Source: Candidatus Aminicenantota bacterium (lineage in GTDB: Bacteria > Acidobacteriota > Aminicenantia > Aminicenantales > Aminicenantaceae). Taken from it: 9,093 nucleotides of DNA. The first letter of the stretch is position 1. Every line of letters begins with the position of its first letter. The stretch covers positions 1 to 9,093 of the forward strand of contig JAUWJP010000049.1 in assembly GCA_030607635.1 (NCBI GenBank). Reading direction: 5' to 3'. Both the position numbers and the translations under genes were made by a program. Below the pieces are notes generated by a model. That model worked only from the letters and a program-made list of their open reading frames with translations, made no database searches and was not told where the DNA came from. Below are positions 1 through 5,688 of the stretch, in pieces.

Positions 1-8
1 ACAATAAC

Positions 9-221
9 ATGATAGAGATCACTGGCCTATGGAAAAAGGAGAAGCCGGACGGATCCGTTTATTATCAGGGCAAGCTAAGTTATAGCACTAATATTCTGGT
101 GTTCGAGAATAAATACAAGAACGGCAAGAAGGAGCCTGATCTGATTCTTTACATTGAGAAGAAGAAACTCGAGGAGCAACAAGGAAGTTCCTTCTTTGAT
201 GGTGAAGGAGATCCCTGTTAA
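9..221 (+). CDS. Small uncharacterised phage-type protein (70 aa)
   Basis: This is a short, charged, soluble protein with no signal peptide or membrane segment. It opens with ITGLWKKEKPDGSVYYQGKL and has a central block FENKYKNGKKEPDLILYI. The pattern of short beta strands, with a conserved-looking K-x-P-D-x-x-L-Y-I, resembles small proteins often seen in early or replication regions of phages and integrative elements, but I cannot name a family. The frame is open to the window edge, so the true start could lie upstream. The ATG at 9 is chosen because it gives a natural N terminus. The PC4-like gene follows after 12 bp, suggesting one transcript. Confidence 0.6.
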   Translation: MIEITGLWKKEKPDGSVYYQGKLSYSTNILVFENKYKNGKKEPDLILYIEKKKLEEQQGSSFFDGEGDPC

Positions 222-233
222 GCGAGGTGAGAG

Positions 234-548
234 ATGGAGAATCAAAAGCTAATTGATCAATTTCACAAACGCTCAACAGAACTTGTTGAGGTCCACATAA
301 CAGAATTTAGGAATCAGGAATATGTTGACGTTCGGATCTGGACCCTGCCGAACCCGGCTGATTCTAAGGATTGGCAGCCAACAAAGAAGGGAGTCTGTAT
401 CAACATTGATCTCTTGCCCAGGCTGATTGCTGCCCTGCAGAAAGCGGAGAAACATCTAGCTCAAGGTCATGAGAGCGATGCTAAGGAACGATCTGTTGCA
501 GATGAAGGAGACACCCCTAACGAACAGCCCAGGAGGGCAGGGGAATGA
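234..548 (+). CDS. PC4/p15-like single-stranded nucleic-acid-binding protein
   Basis: The 104-residue product has a PC4-like domain at about residues 17-75: a strand VEVHITEFRNQEYVDVRIW, then PTKKGVCINIDLLPRLIAAL, then a helix. The order 'hydrophobic strand, YVDVRxW, pTKKGv, leucine-rich helix' is characteristic of bacterial and phage transcriptional-coactivator p15/PC4 proteins, which bind single-stranded DNA or RNA as dimers. The C-terminal 30 residues are charged, rich in E, D, R and P, and probably disordered, like acidic tails of other ssDNA-binding proteins. GAGGTGA at 224-230 is a good ribosome binding site 6 bp before the ATG. A role in replication, recombination or late transcription is inferred from its place between a small phage ORF and the terminase. 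The family call is fairly secure; the precise role is not. Confidence 0.72.
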   Translation: MENQKLIDQFHKRSTELVEVHITEFRNQEYVDVRIWTLPNPADSKDWQPTKKGVCINIDLLPRLIAALQKAEKHLAQGHESDAKERSVADEGDTPNEQPRRAGE

Positions 549-636
549 GCCGTGTTTTTCATTTCATCCATATAAATTGGGGCGGGGTTTCCCTTTTATC
601 CTTGCTCCTCCCCTCCACACAACAAGGAGAGGTTGA

Positions 637-2034
637 ATGAAGAAGCACATTGATATCATAGCTGCGTTGGGGGATCAGAACCTTTTCGGTTCCCTGTTTA
701 AGGATCAATCGACCTGGGAGAGCTGGAAGGTTGCACTCAAGGCGATCTTTGCCCTTCCTATGGACCGGAAGGAGTTGAAGGTCTATCGAAAATTCACAGG
801 ACGGAAGAAGCCTCCCGGGATACCGTTTAAAGAAATCTTTCTGATCATCGGGCGACGTGGAGGAAAGAGCTTTGTATCTGCGCTAATCGCTGTATTCCTG
901 GCCGTCTTCAAGGATTGGAGAACCATACTTAGTGGCGGGGAGCGTGGTTATGTCATGTGTATTGCAACTGACCGGAAACAGGCCGGAGTCGTATTGAATT
1001 ACATTAAGGAAATCTTAAGGATTCCGATATTTAAAAGTTATGTTATTAATGAAACAAAGGAAGAAATCGAGCTGAAGAATAATATCATCATATCGGTTCA
1101 TACCTGCAATTACAGAAGCTTGAGGGGATACACGGTCCTGGCTGCGATCTGTGATGAGCTTGCATTCTGGCGTTCTGAATATTCTGCAAATCCGGCAAAG
1201 GAAATTTTGACGGCAATCCGGCCCTCGCTCGGAAACGTCCCGGATTCTCTTCTATTGGGAATTTCAACCGGCTATTCCAGGACCGGGCCTCTTTGGGAAG
1301 CGTTTAGGGATAAATACGGCCAAGAGGATAAAGAGCTTTTAGTATGGAGGGCCGGAACCCTGGACATGAATCCCACATACAGAAAAGCCGTTATTGATAC
1401 AGCCTTGAAGGAAGACTTTTCAGCGGCCAGGGCAGAATATTTTGGAGAATTCCGGGAAGATCTCGAGACATTTCTTTCTACAGAAGCGCTTGACGTGGTT
1501 GTTATTCCTGGGCGTTACGAATTGCCAAAAGTTGAAGGCGCTTATTACTCTGCCTTTGTGGACCCGAGTGGAGGACGTGGGGATGCTATGACCCTTTCGA
1601 TCTGTCATAAAGAAAACTCGGACAAGATTATCCAAGATTGTATCAGGATAAAAAAGCCACCGTTCAATCCTCAGGAATGCGTCAAGGAATTTGTATCAGT
1701 CCTCAACTCATATGGAATCCGGGAAATTGAAGGGGACCGTTACTCCGGAGAATGGTGCAGTTCTTCTTTTAGAAAAGAGGGGATCAGATATAAAAACTCA
1801 GAATTATCAAAGAGCGATATTTATCTTGAATTTTTGCCCTTGGTTATGCAAGGCCAGGTAGAGCTCTTGGATCATAGGCAGCAAACATCTGAATTCAGGC
1901 AATTAGAGCGCCGGACCGGAAAGGGAAAGGCTACGACCGATCATCCGAAGGGACTTCATGATGACGTGGCCAATGCAGCGGCCGGGTCGATTGTGGCGCT
2001 TAGAAAACCTAAACGAGGTCCCATGATATGGTGA
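637..2034 (+). CDS. terL: Phage terminase large subunit (packaging ATPase/nuclease)
   Basis: The 465-residue product is a full-length large terminase subunit, the motor that pumps phage DNA into the procapsid and cuts it. The N-terminal ATPase has a terminase-style Walker A, GRRGGKS (residues 72-78, K77), a Walker B VLAAICDELAFW with D173/E174, and a coupling-type motif GISTGYSRTG near 208-217. The C-terminal RNase H-like nuclease has its expected acidic residues: D309 in AFVDPSGG, D367 in EIEGDRYSGEW and D442/D443 in GLHDDVANAAAG. The start is supported by AAGGAGAGGT at 624-633. No frameshift or missing catalytic residue is seen, so the enzyme looks intact. Oddly, no recognisable small terminase precedes it and no portal gene follows; instead come two tiny ORFs and the integration module. 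Confidence 0.93.
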   Translation: MKKHIDIIAALGDQNLFGSLFKDQSTWESWKVALKAIFALPMDRKELKVYRKFTGRKKPPGIPFKEIFLIIGRRGGKSFVSALIAVFLAVFKDWRTILSGGERGYVMCIATDRKQAGVVLNYIKEILRIPIFKSYVINETKEEIELKNNIIISVHTCNYRSLRGYTVLAAICDELAFWRSEYSANPAKEILTAIRPSLGNVPDSLLLGISTGYSRTGPLWEAFRDKYGQEDKELLVWRAGTLDMNPTYRKAVIDTALKEDFSAARAEYFGEFREDLETFLSTEALDVVVIPGRYELPKVEGAYYSAFVDPSGGRGDAMTLSICHKENSDKIIQDCIRIKKPPFNPQECVKEFVSVLNSYGIREIEGDRYSGEWCSSSFRKEGIRYKNSELSKSDIYLEFLPLVMQGQVELLDHRQQTSEFRQLERRTGKGKATTDHPKGLHDDVANAAAGSIVALRKPKRGPMIW

Positions 2035-2047
2035 AATTGAGGTAAAA

Positions 2048-2161
2048 ATGCCAATTAAAGCTGATAAAAAACTTACCATTCCTGAGTCTTTGGCTAAGGT
2101 TTTTATTAAAAATAACTGGGCCGAACCGGTCCAGAAAGATAAACCGGAGGTAAAAAAATGA
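2048..2161 (+). CDS. 37-residue peptide between terL and the coiled-coil gene
   Basis: This short ORF opens with ATG at 2048 (MPIKADKKLTIPESLAKVFI) and ends at TGA 2159-2161. That stop overlaps the next gene's ATG at 2158 in an ATGA arrangement, which suggests translational coupling. TTGAGGT at 2037-2043 gives a plausible ribosome binding site, and the gene begins 13 bp after the terL stop. The product is lysine-rich with no membrane segment. I do not recognise a family. Context and coupling support it more than its sequence does. Confidence 0.5.
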   Translation: MPIKADKKLTIPESLAKVFIKNNWAEPVQKDKPEVKK

Positions 2162-2418
2162 ATGATCTTGAAAAATGTAAAAAGCTTAGAAATTCAATCG
2201 GGGAATTTGAGGATAAAACTGTAAAGTTAAAAAAAGAAGTTGCCGAAAAAATCAAAGCACAAAGAATACTTGATGAAGATGCCTTGAAAGCAGAAATCCT
2301 TGAAGAAAAAGATTGGGAGAAAAAAAAGGAAGCTGCAAAAAGAAACAGGGAAGACATTTTAAGGTTAAAAGAAAATATTGAAGAAAATCAAAAGGCGATT
2401 GAGAGAGGCCGGATATGA
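2158..2418 (+). CDS. Coiled-coil hypothetical protein (86 aa)
   Basis: Almost the entire product is charged helix, rich in K, E and R with regularly spaced L, I and A residues (for example LEKCKKLRNSIGEFEDKTVK and ILRLKENIEENQKAIE). This predicts a long coiled coil with no globular domain, signal peptide or membrane segment. A strong ribosome binding site, CCGGAGG at 2145-2151, precedes the ATG, and the start overlaps the stop of the 37-residue ORF. In terminase neighbourhoods a small coiled-coil protein could be a scaffold-like or small-terminase-like partner, but no DNA-binding motif is visible, so this is only a possibility. The gene ends 35 bp before the oppositely oriented excisionase-like gene. 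Confidence 0.62.
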   Translation: MNDLEKCKKLRNSIGEFEDKTVKLKKEVAEKIKAQRILDEDALKAEILEEKDWEKKKEAAKRNREDILRLKENIEENQKAIERGRI

Positions 2419-2453
2419 TAAAAGGGAAGAAGAGGCCAAACCGCAGAAATGGA

Positions 2454-2624
2454 TTATTTGACTTTTTTGGATTCCAGGTATTTATCAATGTCAGACATTT
2501 TGAATAGCACCCGACGGCCAAGCTTGATATATGGGATCTCCTTCATTAAGCGGCCCAGGGTTGCTCGGGATATGCGCAAATATTTTGCAGCCTCTTCCTT
2601 TGTTAAAAGCCTATCCTCATTCAT
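2454..2624 (-). CDS. Excisionase/AlpA-type winged-helix DNA-binding protein (56 aa)
   Basis: The reverse strand from CAT 2622-2624 to TTA 2454-2456 encodes 56 residues starting MNEDRLLTKEEAAKYLRISR. A MerR-like helix-turn-helix spans about residues 6-25 (LTKEEAAKYLRISRATLGRL). A wing follows (IPYIKLGRRVLFKMSDID) and then a short final helix. The 'TKEEAAKYL-x-S-x-x-T-x-x-R-x-x-x-x-I-P-x-x-K-x-GrrvlF-x-x-x-D-x-x-xYL' pattern is the excisionase-family (HTH_17) signature. Such proteins bend attachment-site DNA to direct excision, or act as small regulators. Its place beside int, reading away from it, favours Xis or a control protein. The Shine-Dalgarno is weak, so low expression is plausible. The plus-strand frame over the same bases is a shadow. 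Confidence 0.85.
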   Translation of the reverse strand: MNEDRLLTKEEAAKYLRISRATLGRLMKEIPYIKLGRRVLFKMSDIDKYLESKKVK

Positions 2625-2672
2625 TTCGATAAATTATTTTATTTTTTTATGGGAAAAAAAGCAATTTTATTC

Positions 2673-2701
2673 TTGACAATTGCCAACTTGAGACTTATAT
2701 T
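2673..2701 (+). promoter_or_regulatory. Sigma70-like promoter for the 43-aa ORF and int
   Basis: A perfect TTGACA (2673-2678) and TATATT (2696-2701) are separated by 17 bp and read toward the int operon. A second possible -10, TATAAT at 2706-2711, is too far from this -35 for a standard spacing. The start of transcription would fall near 2708, only about 12 bp before the first ATG, so the leader is very short. Seen directly in sequence; activity not tested. Confidence 0.62.
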
Positions 2702-2726
2702 AATCTATAATGAGTCGATATGAGTC
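2673..2726. promoter_or_regulatory. Candidate operator cluster in the xis/int divergent region
   Basis: A near-palindrome, TTGACAATTGCCAA (2673-2686, one mismatched pair), coincides with the -35 box. A looser 25-bp dyad centred at 2704 (GACT at 2692-2695 facing AGTC at 2713-2716) covers the -10. The heptamer ATGAGTC occurs twice exactly 10 bp apart (2710 and 2720), so both copies lie on the same DNA face. Together these suggest a repressor, or the 56-aa winged-helix protein, binding over the promoter. This is inference from symmetry only. Confidence 0.4.
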
Positions 2727-2851
2727 ATTCAGAGCATAACAAAGATCCTATAATCAAAGAGCTCAGATCAACCATAGAGCAAAAGGGATTATCACCCGAA
2801 AGGGCTGCGGTCCTGGCCAGAGATGAGCGGATTAAACAAAGGAACGTATGA
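2720..2851 (+). CDS. 43-residue peptide translationally coupled to integrase
   Basis: The ORF runs from ATG 2720 to TGA 2849-2851, beginning MSHSEHNKDPIIKELRSTIE. It overlaps the integrase ATG at 2848 by the ATGA motif. It lies directly downstream of the only strong promoter in the region, so it would be the first gene of the int transcript. The product is a charged, helix-rich protein (EQKGLSPERAAVLARDERIK) with a possible short helix-turn-helix-like segment. I do not recognise a family. Its ribosome binding site is poor, which fits a short or near-leaderless message. It may be a small regulator or a leader ORF tuning integrase translation; both are inferences. Confidence 0.58.
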   Translation: MSHSEHNKDPIIKELRSTIEQKGLSPERAAVLARDERIKQRNV

Positions 2852-3975
2852 TGATAAAACCAAAAAAAGATAGAAACCTGAATTTTATTGATGGTAAGTG
2901 GTATGTCGATTTTACTTTTAACAAGAAGCGGGTCCGGGCGTTTGGAGGGCGAACCAAAGAACAGGCCCGGATAAGGCTAGCGCAGTTGAGAATTGTAAAA
3001 GTGGATGAAAAATTAGGACTTAAAAAGCCGGAGAAAAAGCTGGACATCCTCTTTGAGAAATTCGCCGATGAGTTCATTGAGCTCTATTCAAAGCAACATA
3101 AGCGATCATGGAAAAGAGACGAGGTATCACTGAAAAGCCTTAAGCCTTTCTTCAAGGGAAAGATGTTGAGAGACATAGGGCCGCAGCTCGTTGAAAATTA
3201 CAAAGCCAAGAGGAAAGCTGATAAAACACCAAGGAAAACCCTGGTGAAAGAGGCCACCATAAACAGGGAGATCGCATTGTTAAAAACCATGTTTAACACA
3301 GCACTTAAATGGGGGAAGATTGAAAAAAATCTTATCGATGGTGATGCAGTGAAAAAATTCAAGGAGAATCAGAAAGCAATGAGAATCCTCAGCGATAAAG
3401 AAATGATCAAGCTTATAGATGCAGCGCCTTCCCACATTAGTCCGATCATAATTATTGCAGCGAATACCGGAATGAGGAAAATGGAGATCCTAAGCCTTAA
3501 GTGGGAAGACATTGATTTCAGAAGAGGAATAATTCACATCAAGGATTCAAAAAGCGGGAGGGCCCGTGAGGTCTACATGAACTGTCCGGTTTTTGAGGCC
3601 CTTAAAGTCCTTCCTCAAGAGTCTGAGTTTGTTTTTTTCAATCAAGCCACGGGAAATCACGTCACAAGCGTTAGGAAATCGTTTAAAAAAGCTTGTGAGG
3701 ACATGGGGATCAAGAACTTCAGGTTTCACGATTTGAGACATTGTTGCGCGACAAAGATGGTCGAGGCTGGCGTTGATCTTGTCACCGTCTCGAAGATCCT
3801 TGGTCACAGCGATATAAAATTGACCATGAGATACGCACACCCGGGCGAAAAGACCATGAGAGCGGCAGCTGAAAAATTAGGTCAAATTTATGAACAGACA
3901 CGACAAAAAGTCGACAGTCCCACCGAAGAGGTGAAAATCAAGGGGACCGCAACTCATTTAATATCAGGCCATTAG
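2848..3975 (+). CDS. int: Tyrosine recombinase (phage/island integrase)
   Basis: The 375-residue product has the three-part layout of phage integrases. Residues 10-50 form an N-terminal arm-binding segment (DGKWYVDFTFNKKRVRAFGG), about 65-165 a SAM-like core-binding domain, and about 175-345 the catalytic domain. All catalytic residues are present: R210 in NTGMRKMEI, K235 in DSKSGRAR, H294 and R297 in FHDLRH, H320 in ILGHS and the nucleophile Y329 in MRYAHP. It should be active, integrating and excising the element by strand exchange through a 3'-phosphotyrosine intermediate. AAAGGA at 2838-2843 precedes two adjacent ATGs (2848 and 2851). The second has better spacing (7 bp), and the first overlaps the upstream stop. 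The gene reads toward the tRNA fragment 200 bp downstream, its probable target. Confidence 0.95.
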   Translation: MMIKPKKDRNLNFIDGKWYVDFTFNKKRVRAFGGRTKEQARIRLAQLRIVKVDEKLGLKKPEKKLDILFEKFADEFIELYSKQHKRSWKRDEVSLKSLKPFFKGKMLRDIGPQLVENYKAKRKADKTPRKTLVKEATINREIALLKTMFNTALKWGKIEKNLIDGDAVKKFKENQKAMRILSDKEMIKLIDAAPSHISPIIIIAANTGMRKMEILSLKWEDIDFRRGIIHIKDSKSGRAREVYMNCPVFEALKVLPQESEFVFFNQATGNHVTSVRKSFKKACEDMGIKNFRFHDLRHCCATKMVEAGVDLVTVSKILGHSDIKLTMRYAHPGEKTMRAAAEKLGQIYEQTRQKVDSPTEEVKIKGTATHLISGH

Positions 3976-4085
3976 AAAGGATTTATTTTTCGATAAGTGG
4001 GCTTCGAATCAGATGTCAGCATTTTTTCTAACCTCTTGAAAACAAAGTAATAGCCAGTCTTATCAGCAACTTACAGGATTGAGTC

Positions 4086-4124
4086 TAGGTATCTGTAGGT
4101 ATATGGAAGTATACCCAGGTATAC
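4086..4124. repeat. AGGTAT box cluster, candidate integrase/Xis arm sites
   Basis: Three direct copies of AGGTAT start at 4087, 4097 and 4117, spacings of 10 and 20 bp, so they face the same side of the helix. An inverted copy (GTATACC, 4109-4115) pairs with the third box to make a perfect 16-bp dyad, GTATACC-CA-GGTATAC (4109-4124). The cluster lies between int and the tRNA fragment, where arm-type integrase sites or Xis sites are expected. The function is inferred from position and periodicity. Confidence 0.6.
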
Positions 4125-4142
4125 GAAATTATATCTCAGACA

Positions 4143-4160
4143 GTCACAATTTGGTCACAA
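4143..4160 (+). repeat. GTCACAA direct repeat beside first tRNA fragment
   Basis: Two GTCACAA copies (4143-4149 and 4154-4160) are spaced 11 bp, about one helical turn, just upstream of the CAT-anticodon tRNA fragment. A diverged copy of the whole block (GTCAnAATTTG...CACAA) recurs at 4305-4323 before the second tRNA fragment. They are likely recombinase-binding sites at an element end. Confidence 0.55.
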
Positions 4161-4168
4161 GTAGCACA

Positions 4169-4217
4169 TCAGGCTCATAATCCGGAGGTCGTTGGTTCAA
4201 ATCCAACCCCCCTACCA
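4169..4217 (+). pseudogene. 3' part of a tRNA with CAT anticodon (Met-type); probable att core
   Basis: An anticodon loop CTCATAA (anticodon CAT, 4176-4178), a variable region AGGTC, a perfect T arm GTTGG-TTCAAAT-CCAAC (4191-4207) and an encoded CCA end (4215-4217) are all present. No D arm or 5' acceptor strand exists upstream. The anticodon stem has an A-C mismatch at its middle pair, which suggests the tRNA identity begins near or just before the anticodon loop. The segment from the T stem to CCA is one base shorter than usual, with a run of C. This fits a duplicated attachment core left by integration into a tRNA gene. Elongator Met, initiator Met and Ile2(CAT) cannot be separated from the fragment. 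Confidence 0.75.
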
Positions 4218-4304
4218 TCTTATTTCCCTTGAATTTCTCTGAAAATTATCCTGTTTCCTTTGCCTTTCTATTTAGTCAGCCGTAGCCGTAATTGGGCGAT
4301 TTTA

Positions 4305-4323
4305 GTCAAAATTTGTTACACAA
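4305..4323 (+). repeat. Diverged copy of the GTCA-AATTTG repeat before second tRNA fragment
   Basis: GTCAAAATTTGTTACACAA matches the block at 4143-4160 at nearly all positions if one base is inserted. It runs into a perfect 10-bp palindrome CACAATTGTG (4319-4328). It lies about 28 bp upstream of the tRNA-Arg fragment, much as the first copy lies upstream of the CAT fragment, suggesting a second element end. Confidence 0.5.
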
Positions 4324-4351
4324 TTGTGACATGGGAAGAAGTCTATTTTAA

Positions 4352-4410
4352 GATAGAGCGTCTGACTACGAATCAGAATGCCGTAGGTTCGAATCCTGCC
4401 GGGCATACCA
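4352..4410 (+). pseudogene. 3' part of tRNA-Arg(ACG); second attachment-like scar
   Basis: From GATAGAGC (the 3' side of a D arm) onward the sequence is a well-formed tRNA. It has a perfect 5-bp anticodon stem TCTGA/TCAGA with loop CTACGAA (anticodon ACG, 4368-4370), a T arm GTAGG-TTCGAAT-CCTGC with one wobble pair, acceptor strand CGGGCAT, discriminator A and encoded CCA. The partner 5' strand (ATGCCCG) and the 5' half of the D arm are missing; the upstream bases are unrelated. This is a 59-nt 3' fragment, not a functional tRNA. As with the first fragment, such 3' copies arise when an element recombines into a tRNA gene. Confidence 0.82.
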
Positions 4411-4896
4411 GGCGTATCCCCTGATTTTCAGCCTTTTCCTTACTTTTGTCTTTTATACTACAGACCCGTAGTTTCAGCTATTTTAAACAATTTTTGGGCA
4501 GAAATAGTTGCCGGTCGTTGTCAGCAAAAGGGGAGTTTATGGTGTTAACCATAAGATGGGAGCTCTCTCTGGCCAGCTGAAGAATGCCATATTTAATATG
4601 CCAAATTTTTCCCATAAAAGTAGCTAGAAAGAAAATCAATTGATGAAAATCAAACAAAAAATGGAGCAAGGCGTTTCAAATAAAAAAAGCAGATTCATCT
4701 AATTGATACCCGAAAGTGTAAGTTTCAACCAAAATTTTTGATTCTAATAAACTAGGAAGTTTGGAGCTTTTTCTATCGAGGATGAAGTTCTCATAAACAC
4801 TGATACTGTCGCAGCTTGAAAAAGTTCCTGGAATTAAATTATTTTCAGAGCCTTTAGATCTTTTTATCCTCAGAAGTTCCTTACATTCAATACATT
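4411..4896. other. Non-coding stretch downstream of the tRNA scars
   Basis: I find no convincing gene here. The first 90 bp weakly resemble the spacer between the two tRNA fragments: both contain a CCT-T-TTCCTT stretch, a CCGTAG, and then ATTTTA-CAA-TTTG. This hints at a third, heavily decayed unit. A perfect 7-bp hairpin, TTATGGT-GTTA-ACCATAA (4537-4554), and a 13-bp palindrome CATATTTAATATG (4588-4600) occur without a T run, so they do not look like a terminator. A leftward 63-codon frame at 4478-4669 has no supporting features. Confidence 0.5.
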
Positions 4897-4925
4897 TTGA
4901 ATTTATTAAAGAAATTTTTTATTAT
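4897..4925 (+). promoter_or_regulatory. Candidate promoter for the YbaK-like gene
   Basis: TTGAAT (4897-4902) and TATTAT (4920-4925) are 17 bp apart and read toward the gene starting at 4981, giving a leader of about 50 nt. The region is very AT-rich, so chance matches are likely. Confidence 0.35.
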
Positions 4926-4980
4926 TAATAAAAGGAAATACAATTTTCCGCTTGTTTATGGTGAGAAAGGATGGTGAATT

Positions 4981-5442
4981 ATGCCAATAAAACAGTTAAA
5001 GGATTTTCTGGACAAAAACAGTGTCAAGTATGTAAGTGTCTGTCATTCACCAGCGTATACAGCACAGGAGATTGCTGCCTCCGCTCATATAAAGGGCAAG
5101 AATTTAGCCAAAACAGTTATGGTTAAGATTGATGATAAAATGGTGATGGCAGTGCTTCCGGCGAACTATCAAGTGGATTTGAAGCGACTCAAAAAAGCTG
5201 CTGGTGGGAGTTCTGTTGAGCTGGCAAAAGAAGAGGACTTTATTGAAATGTTCCCTGACTGCGAGGTTGGAGCAATGCCGCCGTTTGGAAACCTGTATGA
5301 TATGAAGGTTTACGTTGACACAACCCTTACAGAAGATGAAGAGATTGCCTTCAATGCTGGCTCACATTCTGAACTATTCAAGATGTCTTACGAGGAATTT
5401 GAAAAACTGGTCAAGCCTTATATCTCTGAATTCTCAAGATAG
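4981..5442 (+). CDS. YbaK/EbsC-family aminoacyl-tRNA deacylase-like protein
   Basis: The 153-residue product is a stand-alone YbaK/prolyl-tRNA-synthetase-associated editing domain, about the usual family length. These cytosolic enzymes hydrolyse mischarged aminoacyl-tRNAs in trans. Seen here: an N-terminal helix followed by HSPAYTAQEIA, then IKGKNLAKTVMVKI, where K45 matches the conserved family lysine. A strand follows (VMAVLPANYQVDLKRL), then the GAMPPFGN loop (97-104), and the C-terminal AFNAGSHSELFKMSYEEFEK. The start has AAGGA at 4967-4971 with 9-bp spacing. A perfect 15-bp dyad, ATAGAATCATTCTAT (5439-5453), overlaps the stop codon. The amino-acid specificity cannot be read from the sequence. 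It is the first host gene after the integration scar. Confidence 0.88.
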   Translation: MPIKQLKDFLDKNSVKYVSVCHSPAYTAQEIAASAHIKGKNLAKTVMVKIDDKMVMAVLPANYQVDLKRLKKAAGGSSVELAKEEDFIEMFPDCEVGAMPPFGNLYDMKVYVDTTLTEDEEIAFNAGSHSELFKMSYEEFEKLVKPYISEFSR

Positions 5443-5688
5443 AATCATTCTATGCTCTGCTTGTAGCCAGTAGCCCTGTAGTTGGTTTGGATGAGCACTA
5501 TTTCATCCATCTTTTGTTCAGTCTCTATTCTTACTTTATTGCTCAGCTCTTTTTTAGCTGTTTATAGTTCTTACATCTATGTGGCTACAGCACAAAGCTC
5601 TAAATGTCACGCGATTGGGCAGACAAAATTGCTCAGTGGCTTTAAACACTTTACGATTTATTTCAAAAGTAAACTTTAGAGATTGACG

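Larger units (their letters stand above)
1..4217. mobile_element. Right-hand end of an integrated phage-like element
   Basis: This stretch carries phage and integration functions: a large terminase subunit, a PC4-like nucleic-acid-binding protein, small phage-type ORFs, an excisionase-type protein and a tyrosine integrase. It ends in the 3' part of a tRNA, the usual signature of a tRNA-targeted attachment site. The integrase points toward the tRNA fragment and lies about 200 bp from it. The left end, and presumably the intact target tRNA, lies outside the window. No portal, capsid, tail or lysis gene is seen, so a full prophage, a decayed prophage and a phage satellite all remain possible. 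The right boundary is inferred from the end of the tRNA fragment, and a second tRNA fragment 190 bp further on could move it. Confidence 0.8.

Noticed and set aside
2106..2521. Minus-strand frames across the coiled-coil gene
   Set aside because: They are hydrophobic, serine- and phenylalanine-rich mirror translations of lysine/glutamate-rich coding DNA, with no independent support.
2449..2676. Plus-strand 75-codon frame over the excisionase-like gene
   Set aside because: The opposite strand encodes a clear winged-helix protein over the same bases, and the plus frame has no ribosome binding site or family features.
4478..4669. Minus-strand 63-codon frame
   Set aside because: It has no ribosome binding site and no recognisable domain, and it crosses the hairpin and palindrome in non-coding DNA.
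5482..5679. Plus-strand 65-codon frame with a hydrophobic stretch between the deacylase gene and rtcA
   Set aside because: It begins at TTG with no Shine-Dalgarno, and the hydrophobicity is explained by T-rich DNA. A small membrane peptide cannot be excluded, but nothing supports it.
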